From contig OY970070.1 in NCBI GenBank assembly GCA_963705355.1, positions 620,001 to 684,000 of the forward strand: DNA of 64,000 nucleotides, written 5' to 3'. Positions 17,184 to 26,298 of this stretch are shown one piece after another. A program made the translations under genes and the position numbers. How positions within the stretch are numbered: the stretch's first letter is position 1; every line of letters begins with the position of its first letter. Source of the DNA: COMBO-56-21 sp963705355 (lineage in GTDB: Archaea; Thermoplasmatota; Thermoplasmata; UBA10834). The notes beneath the pieces are model-generated. The model did not search any database. It was given only the letters and a program-made list of their open reading frames with translations, and had not been told where the DNA came from.

Positions 17184-18185
17184 ATGGTAGACGCTCTATC
17201 GCTAGCTCTCTTGCCAATAGTCGCCGCCGGGTTCGTCGTTTTGAATCAAGGAGCGAAGTTCGTGACAGACAACGCCGTCGCCGTCTCTCGCAACTTCGGC
17301 GTGAGCCGCTTCGTGATAGGGATGCTTGTGGTGTCCACGCTCGCAGCTATGCCGGAAGTGGTCGTTTCGCTCTTCGCGCTCAAAGAAGGCGCCACATCAA
17401 TCGCACTCGGAAACAGCCTTGGGTCCAGCGTGGTTACGATAGCATTCGTTGTCGGTCTCGCGGCGGTCATCGTTCCCATAAAGGTCACAAGGGAGATCAT
17501 AATGCGCGACGCCGTCTTCCTCATGACTTTCACGATAGTAGCCTCGGTGCTGCTTCTCGATGGCAACCTGACCTTCCTCGAGGGCATAGCCCTAATGATC
17601 CTGTTCGTGCCCTACACGATGAACCTGTTGTTGATGGAGAGGTCGACCGATCCCAAGGAGCTCGAAGAGAGCATGGAAGATGCGACAGTCCAATTGGAGC
17701 TGATGGGGCATCTCTTCGGCAGGAAGATCGAGATACGAGCCGGCATCCAGTGGCTCGTCTTTGGGATCATCTGGACAGTCCTTGGCGCCGAGCTTGTCGT
17801 GAGGGGTTCCATGGGAATAGTCAATGACTTCGGTCTCAATCCCTGGCTCCTGAGCATAACGATTGTGGCCATCGGAACTACTCTGCCGGACATCGCGGCA
17901 GCGTATCACGCGGCCAAGAGGGGTTTCGGAGATCTCGCGCTTGGCGAGGGAATAGGCGCGAACATAGTCGGATTGCTCCTCACGCTCGGTCTGATGGGCA
18001 TCATCCGGCCCTTCGGATTCCCAGTCTCGGACGTGCTCCCCATCCTAGCCGTTCTCAACCTCGGGACTTTCCTCATGCTCGTGTTCATGGTCAAAGGGAT
18101 GAGGGTGAGCCAGCTTGGGGGCGTAATCCTCGTCAGCACGTACTTTGGCATGGTCGCCTCGATCCTTCTTCTGGCCTTACGTTGA
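17184..18185 (+). CDS. Calcium/cation antiporter-family exchanger
   Basis: A 333-residue membrane protein with about 10 hydrophobic segments and two inverted alpha repeats characteristic of CaCA exchangers. Repeat one contains TLAAMPEVVVS and GNSLGSSVVTIAF; repeat two contains GTTLPDIAAAY and GEGIGANIVGLL. The acidic residues in these motifs bind the cation in characterised exchangers. The usual Asn of the second half of each GNxxGSN motif is varied (Ser-Ser and Ala-Asn), so ion specificity is uncertain. Confidence 0.85.
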   Translation: MVDALSLALLPIVAAGFVVLNQGAKFVTDNAVAVSRNFGVSRFVIGMLVVSTLAAMPEVVVSLFALKEGATSIALGNSLGSSVVTIAFVVGLAAVIVPIKVTREIIMRDAVFLMTFTIVASVLLLDGNLTFLEGIALMILFVPYTMNLLLMERSTDPKELEESMEDATVQLELMGHLFGRKIEIRAGIQWLVFGIIWTVLGAELVVRGSMGIVNDFGLNPWLLSITIVAIGTTLPDIAAAYHAAKRGFGDLALGEGIGANIVGLLLTLGLMGIIRPFGFPVSDVLPILAVLNLGTFLMLVFMVKGMRVSQLGGVILVSTYFGMVASILLLALR

Positions 18186-18252
18186 TGGGTGCCGAGGCCG
18201 AGGAGATTCCATCGGACTTATCTAGCCTTATTGACATTCGTGAGACGAACAT

Positions 18253-19089
18253 ATGGGGCTGATGCGTTTGGCAAGGCAGCTAATCACCGAGTTGGGCCCG
18301 GGCGAAGTTTCCGAGTACGTATTCCTTTGTGGCGAACCTGAGAGGGTCCCCAAGATCGCTTCCATGCTCTCTGAGCCGAAGAAGGTGGCGCAGAAGCGCG
18401 AGTTCTGCGTTCATGCCGGATCTCTCGATGGCACGCAAGTGACTGTGGCCTCGACCGGGATAGGAGGCCCGTCAACTGCCATTCTCCTCGAGGAACTGGC
18501 GAACCTCGGCTCCCACACCTTCATCAGAGTTGGGACGAGCGGAGGCATTGCGGACGGACTGGAGGAAGGCGACTTCGTCATCTCCACGGGAGCTGTTCGT
18601 GCCGACGGGACAAGTAGGAGCTACGCTTGGCCCGAGTATCCCGCTTCAGCGCATCACGAGGTCGTATTGGCGCTCATCAACAGCGCGTACAGGTTGAAGA
18701 CGAGGTTCGACGTCGGCATCAGCCTTTCCGTTGATGGATTCTACAGCGAGAACAAGATCGTGAAGGACGGGAAGGTCGCGCCGATGTCTCAGATAGGATA
18801 CATGCCGTCCTTCATGGTGAACAGGCTGTCGGATGCGAAAAAGATGGGTGTGAAGAACATGGAGATGGAGAACGGAACGATATTCACTCTTAGCTCGCTT
18901 TTCGGGCTCAGGGCGGGCGCGATCTGCACGGTCTCCGACGTGGTCCCCTGGCACCCCACGGACAGGGTGATCGATTTCGAGCAGAACATGACTGACTGCA
19001 TCAGGGTCGGCGTCGAGGGGATGCGGACTCTCATCGCCTGGGACAAGAATAAGAAAGGAAACAAATTCTGGTGCCCATCGATGGCCTGA
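18253..19089 (+). CDS. udp: Uridine phosphorylase family nucleoside phosphorylase
   Basis: A 278-residue nucleoside phosphorylase. FIRVGTSGGI is the phosphate and base site region, MEMENGTIFTLSSLFGL is the ribose-binding Glu-Met-Glu segment, and RAGAICTVSDVV follows as in uridine phosphorylases. It should split uridine (or a related nucleoside) with phosphate for pyrimidine salvage. A TATA-like ACTTATCTA near 18217 is about 30 bases upstream of the start. Purine specificity cannot be excluded from sequence. Confidence 0.87.
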   Translation: MGLMRLARQLITELGPGEVSEYVFLCGEPERVPKIASMLSEPKKVAQKREFCVHAGSLDGTQVTVASTGIGGPSTAILLEELANLGSHTFIRVGTSGGIADGLEEGDFVISTGAVRADGTSRSYAWPEYPASAHHEVVLALINSAYRLKTRFDVGISLSVDGFYSENKIVKDGKVAPMSQIGYMPSFMVNRLSDAKKMGVKNMEMENGTIFTLSSLFGLRAGAICTVSDVVPWHPTDRVIDFEQNMTDCIRVGVEGMRTLIAWDKNKKGNKFWCPSMA

Positions 19090-19101
19090 CCGCTTTGGCT
19101 A

Positions 19102-20313
19102 TCACTTCTGGCCCTGCTTCGGCCTCTTGGAGGGCTTCTCGGCGTAGAGCGCAGGAGCCTGCAACTGAGATAGCGGCTCAGGCCATGGAACGGAGTGAAT
19201 GCTGGGCGATCCCTCCCTGTCCCTGAAATACTGCTGGTAGAACTCCTCAGAAAGGTTGGGCACCACTGGGGCCACCAGCTTGATCAGACCCAATCCGACG
19301 GACCACATGGTGTACCAGGCGGCTTCGTCCTTCGAATCCAGCCTCTTACCCTCTTTGGTCAGGTATTCGGCGGACACTTCGTCCCTCACGAAATCCTCCA
19401 CGGTCTTGAGGACCTCGATCAACTGCCCATCCTGAACAAGCTCGTTGACCTCAGCGCCCATCCTGTTGAAGGACTTGAGGAGATGCTTGTCGGAATCATG
19501 CAGCACCATGAGCTCCGTGATCGGTTTGGCCTTGATCCGCTTCGTGATGAACATCTCAAGGCTCCAGAGCTGTTTCCACAGATGGGTTTCCTGTCTTCTC
19601 AGGTCCAGCAGTGCCTTCGCATCGTTGTACTCCCTCGTCTGCATGGCTTTCGACACGTTCCTGATAGAGTCCTGAATGGCATCGACCTGGACCCCGCTTC
19701 TGCCGAGAGTCGGGGTGAGCTTCAGGACGTCTCGGATGTATCCCCTGAGGTGACCGTGCCATTCCAGCCTGTCCTCCAGGAGATCCTTGGCCATCATCAT
19801 GTTGGTCATGGCCTGGTCGGACCTGCCCTCCTTGTATGTGTCGATCGAGTCGGATATGAGCTCCTCGATATCCTTGCAGAAGATGTCCAGCTTCCGAGCC
19901 TGGTTTATGAGAGACTCCGCCTGCTTGTAGTACGAGAGGAAATTCACGCTATTGTGGCCCCGCTCCTGGAGGATCGACGCGGCAGTAGAGGCAATCGACG
20001 GATGCCTGCTGAACATGCATTCCACAAGAGCAAGCTCGCCGAGTTCCGATTGGGTAAGGCGCGCGAGGCTCGCGCGGACCTGCTTCCTAACTTTCGGAAC
20101 CTCGTCCTCGTAATGCTTGACCAGAACTGGAACAATTGCGAGAGGATTCTTGCCGCCATGTTCCTCGATGCGGTCGATCATCCTGCGCCTTCGCCCGGGC
20201 ATGAGAGATGATAGATCTGAGACCAAGTGCCTGTCTATCCTTAGGCTTTCCACGTCCTTGGACATCTCGACGTCAGCATCGCTGACATAAATGCCTCTGG
20301 CCAACTCCCACAC
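19102..20313 (-). CDS. HEAT-like/orphan tRNA-synthetase anticodon-domain protein
   Basis: A 403-residue protein without catalytic synthetase motifs. Residues about 30-125 look like HEAT-type helical repeats (PVLVKHYEDEVPKVRKQVRA). The middle (130-250) is helical and charged. Residues about 250-380 strongly resemble the anticodon-binding domain of class Ia synthetases (Leu, Ile, Val): FVRDEVSAEYLTKEGKR, then LGLIKLVAPVVPNLSEEFYQ, then SIHSVPWPEP. The tail is basic. It could bind tRNA or a synthetase, but this is inference. It begins at GTG 20313, near TATA-like elements at 20331-20350; ATG at 20265 is an alternative. Confidence 0.6.
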   Translation of the reverse strand: MWELARGIYVSDADVEMSKDVESLRIDRHLVSDLSSLMPGRRRRMIDRIEEHGGKNPLAIVPVLVKHYEDEVPKVRKQVRASLARLTQSELGELALVECMFSRHPSIASTAASILQERGHNSVNFLSYYKQAESLINQARKLDIFCKDIEELISDSIDTYKEGRSDQAMTNMMMAKDLLEDRLEWHGHLRGYIRDVLKLTPTLGRSGVQVDAIQDSIRNVSKAMQTREYNDAKALLDLRRQETHLWKQLWSLEMFITKRIKAKPITELMVLHDSDKHLLKSFNRMGAEVNELVQDGQLIEVLKTVEDFVRDEVSAEYLTKEGKRLDSKDEAAWYTMWSVGLGLIKLVAPVVPNLSEEFYQQYFRDREGSPSIHSVPWPEPLSQLQAPALYAEKPSKRPKQGQK

Positions 20314-20416
20314 CTGCCAGAGTGAGCATACTTATGCCGATACATAAGTCTTTTCGGGCCAGGGTCTCGTAGAATTCTCGCTAGGTCGGCACGGCTGGCG
20401 GCCCGGAAAAGGGGTG

Positions 20417-21157
20417 TCATCTCAGCTGGTTCATCTCCCGCAGTTTCGCCACGGAAGGGAACTTCAGAGGTTTTTCATTCGAAAACACCACCGGCACGAA
20501 TGTCGAGAGGCCTGTCTCCGGCAGAAGCGGAGAAGCTCGGTCTGAGTCCATGCAGCGGATGACATCGAGGCCGGATGCGACAAGACTCAGAGCTGGCAGG
20601 ACGAGCATTTGGGACCCGGGGTCGTAAAGGAAACACACGTCCTTGAGAGACGCACCGATCTTGTCCCTAATTCTTATTGAAGGATGTAGGTGTCCAATTA
20701 TGGTTGGAACCTTTCTTCGATTGCCAGTGTGCCCGTGAACTATGCGGATCCCGCCCACGGTGGTCTCCTTCCGGAGCGGGATGTCGTACTGCGAAAGAAT
20801 GGCTCCGAGATAGTTGTCGTGATTCCCTTTCACCACTTCGATCCGCACCAGTTCCCTGAGACGCGCCACGAACCCTGAGACGTCCTTCCACTCCTGAATT
20901 AGGTTTCTTGAGAAGTTGTGCTTGAGGTCTCCTGCGACAACGAGTCTTCGAGGAGACACCTGCTCGATGGTTCTGAGCATGTACTCTTCGATCTTCTTGG
21001 TCTGGACCCGTGGAATACTCAGGCCCTCGTATTCCAAAGCGGCCTCGCAGCCCAAATGCATGTCCGCGACGACCAGCACGTTCTCCGATGTTATGAGCGC
21101 GGCTCCCCCCGAATATAGCTCTATCTCATCGGCTACCCTGTATCCTTTGAGCGACAC
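20417..21157 (-). CDS. Calcineurin-like metallophosphoesterase
   Basis: A 246-residue phosphoesterase with all five metal-binding motifs in order: DMHLG (about 32), GDLKH, GNHDN, HGHTG and GHLHPS. The length and arrangement match a small archaeal family of putative DNA-metabolism phosphoesterases related to SbcD/Mre11, but without a nuclease capping domain. GTG at 21157 is about 30 bases from TATA-like AAATATAG, so probably leaderless. It is divergent from a DEDD exonuclease gene, a hint of a shared repair role. Confidence 0.87.
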   Translation of the reverse strand: MSLKGYRVADEIELYSGGAALITSENVLVVADMHLGCEAALEYEGLSIPRVQTKKIEEYMLRTIEQVSPRRLVVAGDLKHNFSRNLIQEWKDVSGFVARLRELVRIEVVKGNHDNYLGAILSQYDIPLRKETTVGGIRIVHGHTGNRRKVPTIIGHLHPSIRIRDKIGASLKDVCFLYDPGSQMLVLPALSLVASGLDVIRCMDSDRASPLLPETGLSTFVPVVFSNEKPLKFPSVAKLREMNQLR

Positions 21158-21221
21158 GATGTTCAGAGCACCTATGGCTATCAGCTATATTTGGACTACT
21201 TTTTCCTCTACGCTCATTCTC

Positions 21222-21229
21222 TTATATAC
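21222..21229 (+). promoter_or_regulatory. TATA box for the DEDD exonuclease
   Basis: TTATATAC lies about 28 bases upstream of ATG 21254. It falls inside the longer open frame that begins at 21191, which argues for the shorter start. Confidence 0.6.
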
Positions 21230-21253
21230 GGGGTTGACCGGTCTCAGCTCCGG

Positions 21254-22030
21254 ATGTTGCGCAACAGCTTCGTGTTGCTCGATGGCATAGGATCACAGCG
21301 CGAGGCATCCCTCTGGCGCTCCGGCATCGAGACATGGGAGGACTTCCTCAGAGAGTCGCGGACAAAAGGCATCTCCGAAGCAAGAAAGGCCGCGATGGAC
21401 GAAGAGCTGCTCAATGCCAAGAGGAAGTTGGCCGAGCAAGACTCGTCATACTTCGCCTCACGCATGCGTCCGCGAGAGCAATGGAGATGCCTTTCGGAAT
21501 TCCGGAAGTCCGCAGCGTTCCTCGACATCGAGACCACTGGCATCTCATTGAGATCCCCCATAACAGTCGTTGGCATCTTCGACGGGACGCGCATGCACAC
21601 TATGGTCCGCGGGCGCGACCTTTCGTGGTCTAATCTGAAGGCCATTCTTGGCTCGGTGAGTATCATAGTCACCTTCAATGGCTCGAGCTTCGACCTTCCA
21701 ATGATCGAATCGCAATTTCCGGGAACAGTACCGCATGTCCCGCATGTCGATTTGAAGCACTCCTTGAGGAGGATAGGATTCACTGGCGGCCTGAAGAGGA
21801 TAGAGAGGGAACTCGATATCAAACGAGACCATAGGGTCGAGTATATGACAGGCGAAGATGCGGTCTACCTGTGGAGATTGTGGGAGAAGCAACAAAACAA
21901 GAACGCGCTCGATCTTCTACTCGAGTACAACTCCGAGGACTGCGTGAACCTCAAGACTCTCGCTGACTTCGCATACCGCTCGCTCAAGAAGAGAACCTTC
22001 GATGCGGTCGTCAGCGCCTGGAAAGATTGA
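21254..22030 (+). CDS. YprB-like DEDD exonuclease
   Basis: A 258-residue RNase H-fold exonuclease. Acidic motifs are AAFLDIETTG (Exo I), TFNGSSFDLPMI (Exo II), VDLKHSLRR and a last YNSEDCVNLKTL (Exo III). The N-terminal part (SFVLLDGIG, GIETWEDFL) looks like a helix-hairpin-helix segment, as in the YprB-like group. It should degrade single-stranded DNA or RNA from the 3' end. The start is set by the TATA box at 21222. It is followed by a small membrane-protein gene and a RecJ-like nuclease gene on the same strand. Confidence 0.85.
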   Translation: MLRNSFVLLDGIGSQREASLWRSGIETWEDFLRESRTKGISEARKAAMDEELLNAKRKLAEQDSSYFASRMRPREQWRCLSEFRKSAAFLDIETTGISLRSPITVVGIFDGTRMHTMVRGRDLSWSNLKAILGSVSIIVTFNGSSFDLPMIESQFPGTVPHVPHVDLKHSLRRIGFTGGLKRIERELDIKRDHRVEYMTGEDAVYLWRLWEKQQNKNALDLLLEYNSEDCVNLKTLADFAYRSLKKRTFDAVVSAWKD

Positions 22031-22058
22031 ATACCGGCAGCATTATTAGGGTGAGGGG

Positions 22059-22205
22059 ATGGACGGACTTCTACTGCTCATCATCGCATTGGTCGCCTTC
22101 GCGGTCTTGATATTCGTAATAACGAGAGCGGCCAAGGTGATTATGGTCATCGGGGTCTTGGCATTGATAGCAATCGTCTTGAAAGCCCTTGGTCTGCTGG
22201 GGTGA
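22059..22205 (+). CDS. Small two-segment membrane protein
   Basis: A 48-residue, almost wholly hydrophobic ORF, with two likely membrane helices separated by ITRAAK. GTGAGGGG directly precedes ATG. It sits 28 bases after the exonuclease stop and ends four bases before the GTG start of the RecJ-like gene, so the three are probably cotranscribed. No family is recognised. Confidence 0.6.
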   Translation: MDGLLLLIIALVAFAVLIFVITRAAKVIMVIGVLALIAIVLKALGLLG

Positions 22206-22209
22206 AGCG

Positions 22210-23694
22210 GTGGGGAGCAAGGACCTGATATCGTCGATACCGCCCGGCCTTTGGTTCTCTGCGGAGAGAGCAGCTGAAGCTCTCAAACGTTGCGGCGATG
22301 TGACGGTCGCGACACACATCGATGCAGACGGAATTTCTTCAGCGGCTATTGCACAACTAGCTCTGAGCCGGGCAGGCATTCGATCCCACACGGAATTCCT
22401 CAAGAAGCTCGATGAAGGGGCCATCAAGAAGCTGTCGGAGAAAAGGGCGGACATTGTGTGGTTCACGGATCTCGGCAGCGGCTCGCTCTCCAAGATCGAG
22501 GGAATGAAGGCGGTGGTCACGGACCACCATATGCCCGACCCTTCCTCGAGAGCAGGGAACAAGGGCGGGCAGACTGCGCTGACGGACTTCAGCACCGTCG
22601 TCCACGTGAACCCGCAACTGCATAACATCTCCGGGGCGAACGAGCTGAGCGGGGCCGGGAGTACATTCCTGGCTGCGCTCGCAATGGATCAGCGCAACAT
22701 CGACCTCGTACACCTTGCTGTCCTCGGCGCCATCGGAGACCTCCAGGATCAGAAGACGCGGCGTCTTGAGGGCCTGAACAGGGCGCTCCTGTCGGCCGCG
22801 ATAGAAGAGAAGACCGTCGAGGCGGTCGAGGACATCAGATACTTCGGTAGAGAGACCAGACCGATCCACAAGCTGCTGGAGTTCTCGAGCGATCCTTTTG
22901 TTCCAAGGATAAGCGGCAACGAGGAAGGAGCGCTGAGCTTCCTGCTCGAGCTCGGAATCGAGCTGAAAGACGAGGACGCGTGGAGAACCTGGGTTGACCT
23001 GACCAGCTCGGAGAAGAAAACGATAATAGGCGCCTTGAAGGAACATCTCCGTGAATCTCGCCGAAGGCCGGAAACCATCGAGAGACTCGTCGGGGAGGTC
23101 TACGTTTTCACGCGGGAAGAAAAAGGGACACCGGTGAGGGATGCGAAGGAGTTCGCGACCCTGCTGAACGCATGCGGAAGGCACGGCAAGGCGGAGGTCG
23201 GGCTGAGGATTTGCATCGGGGATCGAGCGGATGCGTTGACGGAAGGCATGGCTCTCCTGAGGGATCACCGCTCGGCGCTGAGCAAGGCTCTGACCTGGGC
23301 GAAGGGCAGCGGCATCATAAGGCTCAGGAACATTCAATTCTTCGACGCTGGAGACGAGATCGAGGACACTATCGTCGGCACTGTTGCGGGAATGCTGCTC
23401 GGAAGCGAAGGGGCAGATAGAAGTGCTCCGATGGTGGCATTCGCGGAGTCCACCGAGTACTCCGACACACCCAAAATGAAGGCGTCTGCCAGAGGAACCC
23501 AGGACTTGGTCGCGAGAGGCATGGACCTCTCGGTGGCCATCATGAAGGCCGCTGAGGGAGTGGGCGGTGTGGGCGGCGGGCACAACATCGCAGCCGGAGC
23601 CACCATCCCATCGGATAAGAGAGACGAGTTCCTAAGCTTGCTGGACGAGATCGTGGGTTCGCAGATCACTTCGCGAGGACAGCGACGAGGATAG
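22210..23694 (+). CDS. Archaeal RecJ-like DHH exonuclease (GAN type)
   Basis: A 494-residue DHH-family phosphoesterase. Motifs are THIDADGISSAAI (about 35-47), WFTDLGSGS, VTDHHMPDP (the DHH motif), LGAIGDLQD and the C-terminal DHHA1 signature GVGGGHNIAAGATI. Archaeal proteins of this shape act as 5'-3' single-strand exonucleases and associate with GINS and the CMG helicase at the replication fork. The GTG at 22210 is immediately preceded by GGGGTGA. Its 3' end overlaps the convergent argF gene by 29 bases. Confidence 0.87.
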   Translation: MGSKDLISSIPPGLWFSAERAAEALKRCGDVTVATHIDADGISSAAIAQLALSRAGIRSHTEFLKKLDEGAIKKLSEKRADIVWFTDLGSGSLSKIEGMKAVVTDHHMPDPSSRAGNKGGQTALTDFSTVVHVNPQLHNISGANELSGAGSTFLAALAMDQRNIDLVHLAVLGAIGDLQDQKTRRLEGLNRALLSAAIEEKTVEAVEDIRYFGRETRPIHKLLEFSSDPFVPRISGNEEGALSFLLELGIELKDEDAWRTWVDLTSSEKKTIIGALKEHLRESRRRPETIERLVGEVYVFTREEKGTPVRDAKEFATLLNACGRHGKAEVGLRICIGDRADALTEGMALLRDHRSALSKALTWAKGSGIIRLRNIQFFDAGDEIEDTIVGTVAGMLLGSEGADRSAPMVAFAESTEYSDTPKMKASARGTQDLVARGMDLSVAIMKAAEGVGGVGGGHNIAAGATIPSDKRDEFLSLLDEIVGSQITSRGQRRG

Positions 23695-24595
23695 CCTTCT
23701 GTGCGTGCATCCTGTTCTCAGCCTGGTCGAAGACGACGCTGTGCGGTCCGTCGATGACCTCCGCAGAGACCTCGAGGCCTCTGTGAGCTGGCAGGCAATG
23801 CATGAATACGTAATCCTTGCCGGCCTTCTCCACCAGTTTTTCGTTGACCTGGTATGGAAGGAACAGCTTCTCTCTTTGCTCCTTCTCACCTTCCTGACCC
23901 ATCGAGACCCAAGTGTCAGTGTAGACGACATCTGAGCCCTCCACCGCCTGGAACGGGTTGGACATCGTCTCGATCTTGCCTCCCTTCTCCTTGGCTATCT
24001 CCTGCGCCTTCGCCAAGATGTCCGCGCTGGGCTTGTAGTCCTTGGGAGTGGCGGCGCGCATGTCCATTCCGGTCAGGGCGCATCCGAGAAGCAACGAGTT
24101 GCAGACATTGTTACCGTCACCGACATACACAAGCTGAAGGCCTTTGAGCTTGCCCTTCTTCTCCATCACCGTGAGCAAATCGGCTGCGCATTGACAGGGG
24201 TGTTCGATGTCGTCGAGCCCGTTGATGACGGGGACCGAGGCGTGTTTTGCCAACTCCTTCATTGTCTGGTTGCTGAACGCCCTGTACATGATTGCGCTCA
24301 CATACCTGCTCAGTACGTTGGCGACATCAGATACCGATTCTCTCTTCCCTATGCTCAGCTCGTCTGGGCCGATGTAGAGCGCCCTGCCACCCAGCTGATA
24401 CATCCCCACTTCGAATGAGACCCTGGTCCTCAGGCTCGGCTTCTCGAACACCATGCCAAGGACTTTCCCCTTTAGGACATCTTGCTTCTGGCCCTTCTTG
24501 GGTTCCTTCTTCATCTTCACAGCGCTGGCAAGGATATCCTCGAAGTCGTCTTTCATGTCGAGAACGGAGATGATATCGCGCTTCAAGCTGACCAC
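23666..24595 (-). CDS. argF: Ornithine carbamoyltransferase
   Basis: A 309-residue enzyme joining carbamoyl phosphate to ornithine to make citrulline in arginine synthesis. The carbamoyl-phosphate loop is KPSLRTRVSFE, the HPCQ motif follows, and the ornithine-binding FMHCLPAHRG is near the C-terminus. The open frame extends 51 codons upstream, but GTG at 24595 is about 27 bases from the TATA box CTTAATACT at 24618-24626 and gives the family's normal length. No other arginine gene is adjacent. Confidence 0.92.
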   Translation of the reverse strand: MVSLKRDIISVLDMKDDFEDILASAVKMKKEPKKGQKQDVLKGKVLGMVFEKPSLRTRVSFEVGMYQLGGRALYIGPDELSIGKRESVSDVANVLSRYVSAIMYRAFSNQTMKELAKHASVPVINGLDDIEHPCQCAADLLTVMEKKGKLKGLQLVYVGDGNNVCNSLLLGCALTGMDMRAATPKDYKPSADILAKAQEIAKEKGGKIETMSNPFQAVEGSDVVYTDTWVSMGQEGEKEQREKLFLPYQVNEKLVEKAGKDYVFMHCLPAHRGLEVSAEVIDGPHSVVFDQAENRMHAQKAILVAVLAK

Positions 24596-24617
24596 CGAAT
24601 GCTGCAAACACCTGTCC

Positions 24618-24626
24618 AGTATTAAG
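24618..24626 (-). promoter_or_regulatory. TATA box for argF
   Basis: CTTAATACT with an upstream purine-rich AAAAAAAGG (BRE-like) positions transcription at about 24596, next to the GTG start. Confidence 0.6.
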
Positions 24627-24639
24627 CCTTTTTTTGAAT

Positions 24640-25076
24640 GGTCTAGAAAGCCATCGCAACTCCACGGTCCGTTCAATCGCAGCACCTTGAATGGCCGCAG
24701 CTCATGCAGAGATCGCATCCTGATACGCGGGCCAGTGATCCCCCGCACTCAGGACATGATCTGCTTGTGAGCTCCGAAGAAACATAGTCTCTCGATTCTG
24801 AATCCAAATGCTCTCCCCTTGGCAGACACATGATTCTGGTTGACTTCACCGTTCACATGGGAGGACGGCGAAAGTGCAGGCACCCGGGGCTCGCATCACC
24901 TTTGCTCCGCGGAAGCAGACTCCCAGCTTCGTAGACGCATGTCGAGTCTGCAGGACCGAGTGGTAGTTTCAGTTCTCTGCCGAGGCAAGAGCATTCGTGG
25001 GGTCAATGTCGCGCCTGAGTTCCACAGCTAACGCTGCACTTGGGCGTTCTGCCCCATCGAAATGCCCGGGCTCCCA
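24640..25076. other. Intergenic region, no gene seen
   Basis: About 430 bases between argF and the DUF5654 gene. A 63-codon open frame at 24840 shows no Shine-Dalgarno site or family likeness. I looked for RNase P, SRP and tRNA features and found none. Confidence 0.4.
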
Positions 25077-25331
25077 CTACTTGCTGCCCAGGCGGCTGAC
25101 TAAGATGATCAAGAGGACCATCACAACTGTCAACACGATTGCCGTGATGAGATAGCCAATCCAGTTACCCAGTTTGAACGTGTCGAGCGTAGGGTCGACA
25201 CCCGCGACCTTCAGACCGCCCGTCACTACACCGTTCCACAACAGCGCAATGACGAAACCGAAGGCCGCTGCCAGAGCTGTCGCGATGGTCTTCTTCACCT
25301 CGGATATAGATATCTTCTTTTGTTCAGCCAA
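25077..25331 (-). CDS. DUF5654 small membrane protein
   Basis: An 84-residue protein with two membrane helices: AFGFVIALLWNGVV and IGYLITAIVLTVVMVLLIIL. The layout, a charged N-terminus and LWN motif in helix one, matches the archaeal DUF5654 family of unknown role. It starts with TTG; the GGAGG eight bases upstream confirms it. Confidence 0.82.
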   Translation of the reverse strand: MAEQKKISISEVKKTIATALAAAFGFVIALLWNGVVTGGLKVAGVDPTLDTFKLGNWIGYLITAIVLTVVMVLLIILVSRLGSK

Positions 25332-25339
25332 TGTGGATT

Positions 25340-25700
25340 CCTCCTTTCACTTGAAAACACCTGGGGACTAATAATGATTCTGACGCGTCTAGCCGGCCAC
25401 GGGATCCGTTGGGCAGCATTCTCCCTGAAGTCTCGATTGGGAAGCGAATGAGTTGCCACAGTTTACGAGCTGTCCCACGCGCTCGATCGTATTGGTTCGA
25501 AATCCCCATTGCTTCATGCTCGGTCTACCGTTCCGAATCTTCTTGATTCGCGCCTTGATCGTCCTGCGCCCGCTCGTCAGCAGCTTCGTTGCCTTCTCCC
25601 GACCGAATCGGTTTTGCCAGCTAGGGCTTCTTCCTGAGAGACATGCCGACGGTGGATTTCCCATCGATTGAGTCATGAGAGACTCCGCCTGGCTATGCCT
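25340..25700. other. Intergenic region, no gene seen
   Basis: About 360 bases before tRNA-His. A 95-codon frame on the minus strand (25389-25676) lacks translation signals and family likeness. The promoter of the tRNA lies at its end. Confidence 0.4.
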
Positions 25701-25705
25701 GACAA

Positions 25706-25714
25706 CGTTTATCT
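25706..25714 (+). promoter_or_regulatory. TATA box for tRNA-His
   Basis: CGTTTATCT lies about 30 bases upstream of the tRNA 5' end. Confidence 0.5.
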
Positions 25715-25742
25715 ACGGAAAGGATATGGAGGAATGTCAATG

Positions 25743-25816
25743 GCCGGGGTGGGGTAGTGGTATCCTTGGGGACTGTGGATCCCTTGACCCGGGTTCAATT
25801 CCCGGTCCCGGCCCCA
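25743..25816 (+). tRNA. tRNA-His (GTG anticodon)
   Basis: The seven-pair acceptor stem is GCCGGGG with TCCCGGC. The anticodon loop CTGTGGA reads GTG, on stem GGGGA/TCCCT. The T arm is CCGGG-TTCAATT-CCCGG. The discriminator base is C73 (25813), and a G at 25742 sits where G-1 pairs with C73, the identity element of tRNA-His. CCA is encoded at 25814-25816. No intron is visible. Confidence 0.95.
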
Positions 25817-25840
25817 CATAGGCTTTCTGGGCGAAGAATT

Positions 25841-26218
25841 TCATGAGAAGAGAGCGCCACAATGAGGGCACTTGGTATCGCTCTCCGAGACCGGCTTGCC
25901 GCAGGTCGGACACTCATATTCCACTTCTTCGGCACCGCCGCCCTTGCCAGGAACGGAATCCCCCTGAGGGGTGTTGCGAGCGCCGTCCAAATCGACCACC
26001 GCGGTCTCGGAGACCTCTTCGGCGAACGCCCCGAATTCGGTTCCACAAACGTCGCATCTGCGCTGCGAAGGGGATATCAGCTCGCCGCAGAATGGGCATT
26101 CGAACTTGACATCTTCGAAAGCTGTGCCGCATCGCGGGCAACTCCCTTCGGTGCCCGCGACAGTCTTGCCGCACACCATGCAACCAAAAACGAAGACTGG
26201 CAGGGGTTCTTCGCCCAT
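25841..26218 (-). CDS. Triple zinc-ribbon protein
   Basis: A 125-residue protein with three CxxC...CxxC ribbons: CMVCGKT with CPRCGTAF, CPFCGEL with CDVCGTEF, and CPTCGKP with CPHCGALF at the extreme C-terminus. An acidic and glycine-rich linker (residues 67-98) separates ribbons two and three. ATG at 26218 is about 28 bases from TATA-like TTTAAGTA near 26246. It heads a run of three zinc-ribbon genes on this strand. It may be an adaptor for nucleic acid or protein binding. Confidence 0.8.
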   Translation of the reverse strand: MGEEPLPVFVFGCMVCGKTVAGTEGSCPRCGTAFEDVKFECPFCGELISPSQRRCDVCGTEFGAFAEEVSETAVVDLDGARNTPQGDSVPGKGGGAEEVEYECPTCGKPVSESDTKCPHCGALFS

Positions 26219-26298
26219 GGTACGAACATGCGTTTACAGTTACTTAAATCATACCGGAATGACAGAAATCACCATGGCCGTTCAATGCCAGAGTATTT

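Noticed and set aside
22357..23583. 408-codon open frame on the minus strand
   Set aside because: It is antisense to the RecJ-like gene, whose motifs are intact; the frame has no domain likeness and arises from high GC codon use.
24640..25076. Possible RNase P or SRP RNA gene
   Set aside because: I searched both strands by eye for their conserved cores and found none.
25389..25676. 95-codon open frame on the minus strand
   Set aside because: No ribosome site, promoter or family likeness; composition looks non-coding.
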